This document shows positions 1 to 8,960 of a DNA stretch of 64,000 nt, piece by piece; position 1 is the first letter of the stretch, and every line of letters starts with the position of its first letter. Under the pieces are notes generated by a model. The model saw only the letters and a list, made by a program, of their open reading frames with translations. It was not told the origin of the DNA and did not search any database. Origin of the DNA: Bdellovibrio sp. 22V (GTDB lineage: Bacteria > Bdellovibrionota > Bdellovibrionia > Bdellovibrionales > Bdellovibrionaceae); contig NZ_CP125854.1 in NCBI RefSeq assembly GCF_030169785.1, positions 744,001 to 808,000 of the forward strand, written 5' to 3'. The translations under genes and the position numbers were made by a program.

Positions 1-86
1 CTTTCCATGATGACGATCGCAGAAACAATGTCGATACATCGAGATTCCACTGGTTCTTCTATAACGACAAGCGAAGCTGCAACTAA
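1..86 (+). CDS. C-terminal end of an unidentified protein (partial)
   Basis: An open frame enters from the left edge, read from base 3, and stops at TAA 84-86. It encodes 27 residues rich in Asp, Arg and aromatic residues, ending in Lys-Arg-Ser-Cys-Asn. A terminator hairpin follows 24 bases later, which supports this being the end of a real gene. Too little is visible to name a function. Confidence 0.5.
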   Translation, partial: FHDDDRRNNVDTSRFHWFFYNDKRSCN

Positions 87-110
87 TCCAGACGACGAAG
101 AAATAAAAAA

Positions 111-145
111 GCCTCTGTGTTTCGCACAGAGGCTTTTTCTTTTTT
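111..145. terminator. Bidirectional rho-independent terminator
   Basis: Perfect 9-bp stem GCCTCTGTG (111-119) with CACAGAGGC (125-133) and a 5-base loop, flanked by A-rich sequence on the left and T-rich on the right. It can end the plus-strand gene stopping at 86 and the minus-strand desaturase gene stopping at 152. Confidence 0.85.
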
Positions 146-151
146 AAACAA

Positions 152-1258
152 TTAAACAGATCTTAAGCAGACTTGCCATTGCTTCATTCCCATTTGGAAT
201 TCCAGCTTGGCAATTTCCATCTCACGTCTGATTTCTGCAAGCTTGTGATCGTAAGCCTCTTTCAGCTCTTCACGTTTGCGAGCCGCATCGACTTTGAATT
301 GTTCGTAGTCTTCACGCAACTTTTTCATTTTGTTTTGCGCTTCAAGAATTTTTTCTTTCATGGCTTGCAGTTTCTCGTCCGCGAAGCCATGCATTTTCAT
401 TTCAGCAGCTTCTGCCTGCAAGCGAGCTTTCAAAATCTCGGCATTGGAGATTTGACGAAGCTTTGTCGCCAAGCCCATGAAGTTCAAAGTGCGAATCGTC
501 CACTTAGTCGGATCCCAGTGATACCACTTGATACCGTTACGATAGTCGATTTGAAATTTATGATGGAAGTTATGATAACCTTCTCCATGAGTCAAAACCG
601 CCACGAACCATGAATCGCGCGCAGAGATCTCTTTAGAGTAGGTTTGTTTGCCCAAAGTATGGCAAAGAGAGTTCACAAAGAAAGTGCTTTGTTGAGTCAA
701 AGCGATGCGTAGACCGCCACCGATCACCAAGCCGCCCAACCACGAACCCATCATCCAGCCAATCAAAGTCGGAAGGGCAAAACCTGTAAGAATCGCCAAG
801 GGCACATAATATTTGTGTTGGAATGTGACCATCCAGTCTTTTTGTAAATCCGGAGCCACGATTTTTTGATCGACAGAGTCCTTAAAGAACAACCAGCCCA
901 TGTGTGCGTACCAGAAGCCTTCATTGATGTTGTAAGGATCTTTCTCTCCATCAATGTGCGTGTGGTGACGGCGGTGGTCTGAAGACCATTTCAAGGCAGA
1001 GCCTTGGAAGCCCGAAGCACCCACCAAGAGGAATAAGGCCTTTGCGATAGGATGCGCATCATAACTTTTATGAGAGAAAAGACGGTGGTAGCCCGCTGTG
1101 ATACTCAAGTTTGTCGCGGCTGCAAAGATAAGAGCAAAGAGGAGAAGGTCCCATTGAAAACCATAGTTATAGAAGTAAATGGGAGCAAGAATCAGAGTCA
1201 CCAGTGGATTGATTGTGAGGAAGAGCGCCACCGGCCATTCAATACGTTTTTTAGTCAT
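152..1258 (-). CDS. Acyl-CoA/acyl-lipid desaturase (delta-9 type) with C-terminal coiled coil
   Basis: Membrane di-iron fatty acid desaturase of the OLE1/SCD family, expected to insert a double bond in acyl chains at the inner membrane. Numbering from the ATG at 1258, the three histidine boxes are HRLFSH (58-63), HRRHH (95-99) and HNFHH (229-233), with hydrophobic segments near 10-50, 75-90 and 155-190. The catalytic part ends near residue 265; the remaining ~95 residues are a charged, Glu/Lys/Ala-rich helix of coiled-coil type, not a cytochrome b5 domain. The ATG at 1258 has GAGG five bases upstream; a GTG two codons earlier overlaps that site and is less likely. The gene ends at a shared terminator. 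Electron donor and substrate position are not shown by sequence. Confidence 0.9.
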   Translation of the reverse strand: MTKKRIEWPVALFLTINPLVTLILAPIYFYNYGFQWDLLLFALIFAAATNLSITAGYHRLFSHKSYDAHPIAKALFLLVGASGFQGSALKWSSDHRRHHTHIDGEKDPYNINEGFWYAHMGWLFFKDSVDQKIVAPDLQKDWMVTFQHKYYVPLAILTGFALPTLIGWMMGSWLGGLVIGGGLRIALTQQSTFFVNSLCHTLGKQTYSKEISARDSWFVAVLTHGEGYHNFHHKFQIDYRNGIKWYHWDPTKWTIRTLNFMGLATKLRQISNAEILKARLQAEAAEMKMHGFADEKLQAMKEKILEAQNKMKKLREDYEQFKVDAARKREELKEAYDHKLAEIRREMEIAKLEFQMGMKQWQVCLRSV

Positions 1259-1493
1259 TTGCACCTCTAGCCTTGAAGTCTATCAGAGGGCCCAAGAATT
1301 CAATACTTAAATGCATTAGCCAAGTGCAAAATGACGGTTCCTTTACTCATTTTAGCGGGTGCGTTGGTGATTAAAACGCTCTCATTAGAGTTCGCGGAAT
1401 TTCCCGAAATAAATCGTTTTTTTTACCATCCTGATTGGAGATTAAGACCTTCGTCGTACTCTCTTTTGTGAGGTAATTTGTTAACTTCAATCT

Positions 1494-2480
1494 ATGCTCA
1501 TCGATGTACTGCGCCCGGAAGCTTGGGAAGATTTAAATGACCGCGTTAAAACTTCCCTCGAGTTGGATGTAAAAATCCGCGCGCGTTCTTATGCGGGATT
1601 AGGCCAAGCTGTGTTCGAGATTTCGCAGGGAACAGCGCAATTTATGTCGCATAAAAAAGCCATTGGTGTGCTCCAAGGTCAAACCTCCGTTTTTGATTCT
1701 TTACTGCCGTACTACTACAAAGAAACTTACGACGTCGCCGTGCTGTCACATCTTAAGCTCGCGAATGTGAAGGAGTGGGTCGAAGGACTTAAGAAGGACA
1801 CTTGTTTTGTTCTTTACAGTGAAGATCATCCGGTGACAGGAGAAAAATACGGCTTTGTCGAAGAATTGGATAAACTGCTTAACGAGAAAAGAATTTTTTC
1901 TTTTCGCGTATCTCATGCGACACATTTTCACGAAAAAATAGAAATCAGACCTTACACGGTCCGTCTTTGTTCTTTCACTGCCTCCGCCGCGGTCGCTGTT
2001 TTAGGAGAGAGGTTTCGTTCTCCCACACTCATGGCGCAAAACATGTCTTGGAACGCGGACGGATTTTTAAATGAACTCAAGACGTCGCAACAAGGCCGTG
2101 CGACGAACGCGACATTGATTGAAAAGTTTGAACAAGAAATTTCCTCCGTTGCCAAAAAATTCTTTAAACAGGACAGCCTTCGTTTATTTGATCGTGCCGT
2201 GGCCATTCTTCCTGACGTGAGCGCGGAAGCTGTTGCACAAAATCTTTTTAAGAAATTAGGTCTCAGCGCAGAACAGGGTTGGCAGAAAATCAACAGCACC
2301 AATATGTGTCATTGGTCGGCGACAAAAATGTTTCGGCACTGGTGGGAACCGACTCCCTCCGCCGAGGACTTGCGCGGCCTTCTTGTGATCAGCCCCGAAT
2401 TGTTAAATACAAAAGACTTTGCCAAGATGTTGATATCTTCGTATGAAGAAGTAAAAGCACAGCAAAGTTGGGACGTTTGA
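1494..2480 (+). CDS. Unknown protein, possibly a degenerate PLP-transferase fold
   Basis: Predicted soluble protein of 328 residues with no signal peptide or membrane helix. I do not recognise it firmly. The stretch from about residue 100 to 180 (FVLYSEDHP, then VSHATHF, then YTVRLCSF and AVLGERF) resembles the large domain of fold-type-I PLP enzymes such as cysteine desulfurases, but no lysine sits where the PLP Schiff base would form; this is an impression only. The 3' end overlaps recO by 13 bases, so the two are probably co-transcribed and translationally coupled. The ATG at 1494 has only a distant GAGG about 20 bases upstream, so the start is less certain. Confidence 0.6.
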   Translation: MLIDVLRPEAWEDLNDRVKTSLELDVKIRARSYAGLGQAVFEISQGTAQFMSHKKAIGVLQGQTSVFDSLLPYYYKETYDVAVLSHLKLANVKEWVEGLKKDTCFVLYSEDHPVTGEKYGFVEELDKLLNEKRIFSFRVSHATHFHEKIEIRPYTVRLCSFTASAAVAVLGERFRSPTLMAQNMSWNADGFLNELKTSQQGRATNATLIEKFEQEISSVAKKFFKQDSLRLFDRAVAILPDVSAEAVAQNLFKKLGLSAEQGWQKINSTNMCHWSATKMFRHWWEPTPSAEDLRGLLVISPELLNTKDFAKMLISSYEEVKAQQSWDV

Positions 2481-3076
2481 CACAAGCCAAAGAACGCTTC
2501 ATCATTCTTCGAAAAATCAAATACTCAGAAGCGGATCTGATTCTGCACGCTATTTCCACGCAAGGAGAGAAGCTGTCTTTTATCGCGCGCGGAGCTTTGA
2601 AAAGTAAAAAGCGTTTCGGCGGAGGCGTTCTTGAACCCACGCATTTCGTTACTTTCACCTATAAGATGGCGAATGAAGAAGGCCAGCTCAACGTTTTGCA
2701 AGAAGCCAATCTGGTAAATGATTTTCCAGGATTGCGCACGGACTATGACCGCCTCGATTTAGCTTTGCACATTTTGGAATGTGTCAGCAAAGTCAGTCAG
2801 GAAGGCGACAAAACTTCGGACTTCTTGTTCAATCTCTTAGGCAACACTTTGAAGGCGATGGAGACGGCCCAAGATCCACTGATTGTGAAAATGCACTTCT
2901 ATCTGAAATTTCTTTTGCAACAAGGGGTGGTGAACGCAGAGCCATGGATGACTCCCTTTCTGCGCACAAACCTGCAGGATACAAATCAGCTCTTAAATCA
3001 AAGACAAATCGTCGACGAAGAACTCCAAAACGTCGAACAAATGGTCCGCCACTACCTAGAACACGCCACTCTCTAG
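2468..3076 (+). CDS. recO: DNA repair protein RecO
   Basis: RecO loads RecA on SSB-coated single strands in the RecFOR pathway. The N-terminal 80 residues fit the RecO OB-fold domain (KYSEADLIL, LSFIARGALKSKKRFGG, LEPTHFV), followed by the helical domain. At 202 residues it is shorter than the ~240 of E. coli, and the zinc-finger cysteines found in some RecO proteins are absent (one Cys in total). The start is a TTG at 2468 inside the upstream gene; no ATG is available before the conserved core, so coupling to the upstream gene is likely. Xer recombinase lies convergent downstream. Confidence 0.85.
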   Translation: MGRLTQAKERFIILRKIKYSEADLILHAISTQGEKLSFIARGALKSKKRFGGGVLEPTHFVTFTYKMANEEGQLNVLQEANLVNDFPGLRTDYDRLDLALHILECVSKVSQEGDKTSDFLFNLLGNTLKAMETAQDPLIVKMHFYLKFLLQQGVVNAEPWMTPFLRTNLQDTNQLLNQRQIVDEELQNVEQMVRHYLEHATL

Positions 3077-3119
3077 GTACCCGCTTCCCTTTGCGCACGA
3101 AAGGTACATGCGGCCTTCG

Positions 3120-4007
3120 CTAGCCGCTCTTTTTTCCCAGCGGATGCGCTTTTTCCATCGTGCGCGCCAGTTGATCAATTCCTAAGTGCGTGTACTTCTC
3201 GGTGGCTTGTAGACTTTCGTGGCCGAGGAGTTCTTGAAGTGTTCTGAGATTAGCTCCACTGCTTAAAAGATGAGTTGCAAAGCTGTGTCTTAGAGCATGA
3301 GGATGAAGTGGCTTAAGAAGGCCCGCGCGAATTCCGCTCTGACGAACCATCTCGTACGCTGTTCTTGTATTCAACGGTTTTTCGCCGAAGACATATTCAT
3401 CAAACGAACTTTCTTTTTTCCACTTTTGCAAAACTTGAATCGTCAAGGAGGGGAGAGCCACAACTCTTTCTTTCGAGCCCTTTCCTTTCACACGCAAAAC
3501 TTTTTGCGACAACTGCACACTGGCCCATTGCAGGTTGCAGGCTTCGCTGACTCGCAGGCCGCCGCCATAAAGAAGAAGGAAAAGGACTTTTTCTTTTAAG
3601 GGAATCGTGACCTTTGCATCATCAAAACTTTTAAGCACAGCGAGAGTCTCATCGACGCTTAAAAAATGCGGAAGCTTCTTCGGCACTTTAGGGCTGACGA
3701 TTTGTAAAGAGAGATCGCGCTCTGTCAGACCTTGATCAAAGGCCCAGGAAAAAAAGCTCTTTAGCGTTGAGGCTTTGCGATTGCGGGAGGCCAGGGAAAG
3801 ATGAGCCCAGCCATTAAAGGCAGCCCGGGCGGAGGCTAGGAGCTCGGCCTCGGTCCAGCTCGTTTTTATAGAAGATGAGTTATTCTCGAAATTATAAACT
3901 TGGTTGAGGTCCAAGCGATAGTGCTTGATCGTCAAGGGTGATGCCGATTTTATAAACGTCATGTATTTCAGATACTTATCTATATTTTCAATAAGTCTAA
4001 AAGCCAT
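3120..4007 (-). CDS. xerC: Tyrosine recombinase XerC/XerD
   Basis: Site-specific recombinase expected to resolve chromosome dimers at dif together with FtsK (also in this window). The 295 residues comprise an N-terminal SAM-like core-binding domain (about 10-95) and a catalytic domain with the full residue set: R152 (GGGLRVSEA), K176, H237 and R240 (HALRHSFATHLL), H263 (LLGHES) and nucleophile Y272 (KYTHL). Length and composition are those of housekeeping Xer proteins rather than phage integrases. Whether it is XerC or XerD cannot be decided here. Its ATG faces a 195-bp divergent region shared with the sigma-54 activator. Confidence 0.88.
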   Translation of the reverse strand: MAFRLIENIDKYLKYMTFIKSASPLTIKHYRLDLNQVYNFENNSSSIKTSWTEAELLASARAAFNGWAHLSLASRNRKASTLKSFFSWAFDQGLTERDLSLQIVSPKVPKKLPHFLSVDETLAVLKSFDDAKVTIPLKEKVLFLLLYGGGLRVSEACNLQWASVQLSQKVLRVKGKGSKERVVALPSLTIQVLQKWKKESSFDEYVFGEKPLNTRTAYEMVRQSGIRAGLLKPLHPHALRHSFATHLLSSGANLRTLQELLGHESLQATEKYTHLGIDQLARTMEKAHPLGKKSG

Positions 4008-4202
4008 AATTCATGCCTGATCTTTCATTTATATGAAACACGGCCCCTAAAAAAAATCTAACGCCATGCAATATTTTTCTTGCAAATCTTACACGACCAA
4101 AGTTATAACTCAATGCGTTGTCGCGGCGTATCAAGTTGAGCCATTCAATTTGAGACACCCAAGAAGTTTTAAAAAAAGTACGTTTACCGAAAGGGAGTCC
4201 CC

Positions 4203-5261
4203 ATGAACGAAAACAACTCAACAACTGTTTTGCCCTCTTCACAGAATGCAAACCAAGTTATGTGGAACACAAATCAAACTTCGAAAGTCGTAGAAAACAA
4301 GACTATCGTCTACCAATCCGAGGTGATGGGTAGCTTGATGAAGATGATAGACCGAGTGGCTCCTTCAACGGCGAACATCTTGGTTCTGGGTGAGTCGGGT
4401 ACAGGTAAAGAGTTGATCGCTCGTTCGATCCATGAGCGTTCAGGCCGCAAAAACAAACCCTTCATCGCGATCAACTGCGGTGCTCTTCGCGAGACTCTTC
4501 TTGAGTCAGAACTTTTCGGTCATGAAAAAGGCTCTTTCACGGGCGCTTACAACCGCAAGATCGGTTTGGCTGAGGCTGCTAATGGCGGAACTTTGTTCCT
4601 TGATGAAATCGGTGAGTTGGATCCAGCGATCCAAGCTAAACTTCTTCGCTTCATTCAAGAAGGTGAAATCTATCGCGTGGGCGGTAAGGATCCAATCAAA
4701 GTTGATATCCGTTTGATCTGTGCGACGAACAGAGAGTTGGACCAAGAAGTTGTAAAAGGTAATTTCCGTGAAGACCTTTTCTATCGTATTAATACAATCG
4801 TGGTGAGCGCTCCTCCTCTCCGTCGTCGTAAAGAGGACATCCCCGCTCTTGTGAATCATTTCTTGAATAATTCACAACACGCTTACTTGAACCGTGGTCG
4901 TTCTGTGAATGAAGAAGCTATGAAAGCCCTTGTTCGTTACGACTGGCCAGGTAATATCCGTGAGCTTCAGAACGTGTGTGAAAGACTTCAGATCTTGTCT
5001 GAAGGTCATATGATCATGTTGAACGATATTCCAGAAAACATCCGTAATGGCGAGATGGAAAAAGACGTGATCGAATACGATCCAAGCATGACTTTGCATG
5101 ATCTTGAGAAGCGCTACATCTTGAAAGCTTTGGCTCACTTTGGTGGGAACAAGACGCAAGCTGCGAACAACTTGGGTATTACGATCAAGACTCTTTATAA
5201 CAAACTTCATGAGTACGGCGAATTCGAAAAATTCGCGGTTCACACGAAGCCGATGAAATAA
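4203..5261 (+). CDS. Sigma-54-dependent transcriptional activator without receiver domain
   Basis: AAA+ enhancer-binding protein that would remodel sigma-54 RNA polymerase. It has a short, polar N-terminus (1-38), an AAA+ domain with Walker A GESGTGKE (63-70), the sigma-54 contact loop GSFTGA (110-115, a GAFTGA variant) and Walker B in GGTLFLDEIGE (128-138), a sensor arginine region, and a C-terminal Fis-type helix-turn-helix (GGNKTQAANNLGI). There is no phosphoacceptor receiver or other sensor domain, so control may be by binding partners or expression level. A GGGAG ribosome site precedes the ATG. Its stop is one base from the stop of the convergent fibre gene. Targets unknown. Confidence 0.9.
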   Translation: MNENNSTTVLPSSQNANQVMWNTNQTSKVVENKTIVYQSEVMGSLMKMIDRVAPSTANILVLGESGTGKELIARSIHERSGRKNKPFIAINCGALRETLLESELFGHEKGSFTGAYNRKIGLAEAANGGTLFLDEIGELDPAIQAKLLRFIQEGEIYRVGGKDPIKVDIRLICATNRELDQEVVKGNFREDLFYRINTIVVSAPPLRRRKEDIPALVNHFLNNSQHAYLNRGRSVNEEAMKALVRYDWPGNIRELQNVCERLQILSEGHMIMLNDIPENIRNGEMEKDVIEYDPSMTLHDLEKRYILKALAHFGGNKTQAANNLGITIKTLYNKLHEYGEFEKFAVHTKPMK

Positions 5262-5262
5262 A

Positions 5263-7698
5263 TTAGTTACTAGCGCGGCCCGGAGTGGTTTTCTCTCTTC
5301 CCACTTCGGGCTCGATTTTTTCTAGACGCTGCTCAAGTCTGTCTAAGCGTTCCTTTAAATCCTGATTTTCTTTTTTCAAAGCTTCGACTTCTTCTTTTTG
5401 ATCCAGATACAGCTTATGCAATTCTTTGATTGCCTCAATGATCGGCGACACAAGGTTTTGATACGCTACGCTCAGATATCCATTCGGCGCTTTTCTAACA
5501 GCTTCAGGAAAAACTTTTTGGACATCTTGTGCGATCAAACCCATTTGTTTGCGCGGATCTCTTTCGCGGTCTTTCCAGTAGTAAGTCACACCGTTAAGCT
5601 GTTCGATCTTCGCAAGACTCGCGGGGATGCGATGAATGTCTTCTTTAAGACGGATGTCCGAGTTTTGCGTCAGCGTTCCCGCCATACTTCCATTTCCATC
5701 CCAGCTAAATGTTGTATTGATCGCACCATTTTTTCCAAGACCTAACGTCGCTTCGACATACGCGTCCCAGGTCCAAAGGCCTCCGCCCCAACCTGTTGGA
5801 GCTGAACTCAGTGTCGTTGGGTGAAGTTTTAAGAAAGGTCCTCCCGAACCCGCTGTCACGAGGCGAGCGGCGTCGGTATCTTTAATCCGGAACATAAGTT
5901 CGTTGATCATACCCGTTGTTGCATTCGAGTTAAAACCAATCGCCGCCTTCTGAGTGTCGGTCCCAGTTCCTGTTGCGCTTAAGTACGCATTGTTGACGCC
6001 GTCTCTTCCCATCAAGATGCGGGCGCCCGTCGTGACATTTCCAGTCAAAGTGACGTCGCCTGTCGAGCGGGAAATAACCAACGGTGTATCAATATAAACG
6101 CCGGAGTCATTCGCGCGATTGATATAAAAATCAGAGCCGATATTCGAGCCACTTTCTCCAACGTTGTTAACACCCATATGCCAGCGGCGACTGCCTGCGC
6201 TTGTAAAATTGATGTAACTAAAAAGACCGGCAGGGCGATGGATCATGATCGCTTCGCCGCCCGAGTTCTCAACGCGAACCACACCGCCATTGACATGAAG
6301 TTTTGCAGCAGGAGCACTCGTGCCCACGCCGACCTCACCCGTAGCCTGAATGCGCATACGCTCTTCATTGATCGAAGAGCCTCCGGTATAGAAACGGATA
6401 GCTGAAGCGACAGAGGTTTCAATGCTGAGACCGCCAGCACCGTTTGCAGAAATCAAACTTCCGTTCGGTTGAAACGAGTTCGTACCGCCACTGAGAGTTG
6501 CGGCGTATTGACTGAAGGACAATTGTTTTCCAGAACTATTCGTAATACGCATGTTGGCGATTGCCGCCGAGCCCGTGTTTGTATTTGTATAACTAATGCC
6601 GTCCATTCCCGAGACGTTCGTTTGTACGTCCAAAGCTCTGGTCGGTGAGCCAGTACCGATCCCGATCTGACCGTTGGAATCAATAGTCATTCGTGTTGTT
6701 GCGTTCGTTTCGAAAGCCAAAGGATAGTTGTCATTTGTTCCCAGCGTTGCATTTGTCGCGAAGGAGTTTCCCCCATTTACAAACACGGAGCCGTTCGTAA
6801 AGGAAGTACATGTCATCATTCCTGTCGCATCGAATGTTAAGAGTTGTCCGGTTGCGCAGTTAAATGCCGTGACGGCCGAACCCGTTCCATTCGAAGCAAG
6901 AAGTCGGTTGGCTGTGAGAGATGTCGAGCCCGTACCGCCTTTACTAACAGGAACTGCCGAAGGGAAGTTCGCAGGATCCGCACTGATCGTTCCGGCAGAG
7001 ACAGCGATACCTGCGCCGACTTGCACAGCGCCTTTCGCCAACGTTGTTGCGTCAGCAATTGAAATCACCGGTGTTGATGTTCCGGTCGCAACGGAAATCG
7101 GTGCTGTCCCAGAAACGCTCGTCACAGTTCCGTTTGTTGGAGTGATCCACTGAAGTCCTGAAGGCTGAGCTGAGTTTGCGGAAAGAACTTGTCCGTTGGT
7201 GCCGACACCGAGACGAATATCATTTGTGCCGTCGTTAACAACGATGTCACCTTTTGTTGTCAGCGGGGAGAGAGCATTAAACGCGGCTGTTGCCGATGTT
7301 TGACCCGTACCACCGTTTGCGATCGGTAAAGTTCCAGTGACTTCGGTTGCAAGATTAACCGCAGCTCCGTTCGAAGCGGCTGTCAAACGGCCTTGAGCAT
7401 CGACGGTGATATTAGCACGAGTGTAAGAACCTGCAGTCACCGCTGTATTCGCAAGAGAAATAGTTCCGGTCGAAGTAATAGGTCCACCCGTTAAGCCCGT
7501 ACCTCCACGACGACGAACCAACTCGCGCAGGGTATTGAGTTCGTCTTCTTTCATCGGCTGGTCAAACTTTAGATAGAGCTGAATTCTTTCAAGCTTCAAA
7601 CCGTGCGCAAACAAAAGCTCAGCATCCAAGCGCGGAGTCTCGAATTTTTTGTCTTTAAAAAACGCCGTTGTTTTATCGAGAATTTCTTTAAGCTTCAT
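5263..7698 (-). CDS. PrmC N-terminal domain fused to a trimeric fibre protein with S74 chaperone domain
   Basis: An 811-residue chimera. Residues 1 to ~65 match the N-terminal helical domain of PrmC/HemK release-factor methyltransferase (ETPRLDAELLFAHGLKLERI, then LYLKFDQPM). At RRRGG (62-66) the sequence switches to Gly/Thr/Ser-rich beta repeats typical of fibre shafts (GTGLTGGPITSTGTISLA, then LPIANGGTGQTS). Residues 679-765 form an S74 intramolecular chaperone domain with the SDIRLK motif (680-685), followed by a C-terminal coiled coil. The AdoMet domain and NPPY motif of PrmC are absent, and no signal peptide is visible. The gene starts 44 bases after prfA, exactly where prmC is expected. 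The fibre part resembles MAT adhesins used by Bdellovibrio for prey recognition. It may be a genuine deletion fusion or an assembly chimera. Confidence 0.85.
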   Translation of the reverse strand: MKLKEILDKTTAFFKDKKFETPRLDAELLFAHGLKLERIQLYLKFDQPMKEDELNTLRELVRRRGGTGLTGGPITSTGTISLANTAVTAGSYTRANITVDAQGRLTAASNGAAVNLATEVTGTLPIANGGTGQTSATAAFNALSPLTTKGDIVVNDGTNDIRLGVGTNGQVLSANSAQPSGLQWITPTNGTVTSVSGTAPISVATGTSTPVISIADATTLAKGAVQVGAGIAVSAGTISADPANFPSAVPVSKGGTGSTSLTANRLLASNGTGSAVTAFNCATGQLLTFDATGMMTCTSFTNGSVFVNGGNSFATNATLGTNDNYPLAFETNATTRMTIDSNGQIGIGTGSPTRALDVQTNVSGMDGISYTNTNTGSAAIANMRITNSSGKQLSFSQYAATLSGGTNSFQPNGSLISANGAGGLSIETSVASAIRFYTGGSSINEERMRIQATGEVGVGTSAPAAKLHVNGGVVRVENSGGEAIMIHRPAGLFSYINFTSAGSRRWHMGVNNVGESGSNIGSDFYINRANDSGVYIDTPLVISRSTGDVTLTGNVTTGARILMGRDGVNNAYLSATGTGTDTQKAAIGFNSNATTGMINELMFRIKDTDAARLVTAGSGGPFLKLHPTTLSSAPTGWGGGLWTWDAYVEATLGLGKNGAINTTFSWDGNGSMAGTLTQNSDIRLKEDIHRIPASLAKIEQLNGVTYYWKDRERDPRKQMGLIAQDVQKVFPEAVRKAPNGYLSVAYQNLVSPIIEAIKELHKLYLDQKEEVEALKKENQDLKERLDRLEQRLEKIEPEVGREKTTPGRASN

Positions 7699-7742
7699 TT
7701 TCTCTGCTTTCGAGTCCTGAAGCGGAAGAAGACTTATCAGTC

Positions 7743-8813
7743 TTAAGAAGTTTGCTTCTTCAACGCCTCGGCTTGGAAGTTTGCCACGAGTGGATCAATA
7801 AGCAACTCAAATGCACCACCCATGACTTGATCCAACTGATGGATCGTCAAACCAATACGGTGATCAGTAATGCGAGTTTGCGGGAAGTTATAAGTGCGGA
7901 TACGCTCTGAGCGATCGCCCGTTCCAATTTGCTCCAAACGAACGTCAGAAGCCTCTTTACGCGCTTTTTCGTCTTCGATTTGTTGAAGTTTAGCGTAAAG
8001 AATTTGGAAAGCGCGCTCTCTATTTGCGGATTGTGATTTACCTTCTTGGCACTTCACATCGATACCCGTTGGAATATGCACGACACGAACCGCTGACTCC
8101 GTTCTGTTGACCGACTGACCACCAGAACCTTGTGAACGCATTGTTTCGATACGCACATCACTCATTGGGATTTTGATTTCGTTCACTTCCACTTCTGGAA
8201 TAACCGCCACAGTCACTGTCGACGTATGAATACGGCCCGCAGCTTCTGTTTTTGGAACACGTTGAACGCGGTGAACGCCGGATTCGTATTTCAATTTACT
8301 GAAAACGGAATCGCCTGTGATACTGGCGATGATCTCTTTCGCTCCACCCACGTTACCTTCGGAGAAAGAAAGCATTTCCACTTTCCAGCCTTGAGTGCTT
8401 GCGTAGTGAACGTAACCGCGGAAAAGCTCGTCAGCAAAAAGAGAAGCCTCGTCACCGCCGGCTCCAGCACGAATCTCTAAGATAATATTCTTATCATCGT
8501 TAGGATCTTTAGGAATCAGGGCAATTTTAAGTTGTTGCTCAAGCTCAGGGAGTTGGGCTTCAAGTTCTTTCACTTCTTCGCGGATAAGCTCGCGCATTTC
8601 AGAATCTTGTTCTGCCGTAAGAAGTTCTTTGCTGGCTTTTAGATTTTCCGTTTTCTTTTTGTAGTCACGATAGACAACAACGATCTTCTCAAGATTTCCC
8701 AGCTCTTTCATCAAGGCACGGTACTGAGTTTGGTTTGAAGCAATATCGGGCCTTTGAAGAGCCATATTGACTTCTTCATAGCGTGATTCCACTTCATCCA
8801 ATTTTGAGAACAT
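7743..8813 (-). CDS. prfA: Peptide chain release factor 1
   Basis: RF1 reads UAA and UAG and triggers peptide release on the ribosome. The 356 residues are full length. The peptidyl-hydrolysis motif GGQ is at 231-233 and the codon-recognition PxT tripeptide is PKT at 187-189 within [18 protein letters not shown], which distinguishes RF1 from RF2 (SPF). The downstream neighbour should be prmC, which methylates the GGQ glutamine; here only its N-terminal part remains. The upstream neighbours rpmE2 and rho fit the common rho-rpmE-prfA-prmC order. Confidence 0.97.
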   Translation of the reverse strand: MFSKLDEVESRYEEVNMALQRPDIASNQTQYRALMKELGNLEKIVVVYRDYKKKTENLKASKELLTAEQDSEMRELIREEVKELEAQLPELEQQLKIALIPKDPNDDKNIILEIRAGAGGDEASLFADELFRGYVHYASTQGWKVEMLSFSEGNVGGAKEIIASITGDSVFSKLKYESGVHRVQRVPKTEAAGRIHTSTVTVAVIPEVEVNEIKIPMSDVRIETMRSQGSGGQSVNRTESAVRVVHIPTGIDVKCQEGKSQSANRERAFQILYAKLQQIEDEKARKEASDVRLEQIGTGDRSERIRTYNFPQTRITDHRIGLTIHQLDQVMGGAFELLIDPLVANFQAEALKKQTS

Positions 8814-8863
8814 GGGAGTAACTCCTAGATCGGTTGCAAAATCGAGTTGAGACTCTGAAACGG

Positions 8864-8888
8864 AAAAAAGGCCGCTGTGGCCTTTTTT
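8864..8888 (-). terminator. Terminator-like hairpin between rpmE2 and prfA
   Basis: Perfect 10-bp inverted repeat AAAAAAGGCC (8864-8873) and GGCCTTTTTT (8879-8888) with a 5-base loop. It would end rpmE2 transcripts on the minus strand, so prfA may have its own promoter downstream of it or depend on read-through. Confidence 0.75.
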
Positions 8889-8906
8889 CGCGTCAGCCCC
8901 GTAAGG

Positions 8907-8929
8907 GTTTCGAGCAAGAGGCTCGAAAC
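8907..8929. other. Perfect inverted repeat in the rpmE2-prfA gap
   Basis: GTTTCGAGC (8907-8915) pairs with GCTCGAAAC (8921-8929) over a 5-base loop. No T-run follows, so it is not a classical terminator by itself; it could stabilise the rpmE2 3' end or be an operator. Function unknown. Confidence 0.5.
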
Positions 8930-8960
8930 TGAGGGCGGCTCATTGAAGAGCCGACGGGAT

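Noticed and set aside
3120-4007. Xer-like recombinase as an integrase marking a genomic island
   Set aside because: No att-like repeats, tRNA or cargo around it; size and residues fit housekeeping Xer.
5263-7698. Prophage tail-fibre gene
   Set aside because: No other phage structural, lysis or packaging genes nearby; the flanks are housekeeping genes, and MAT-type fibres are host-encoded.
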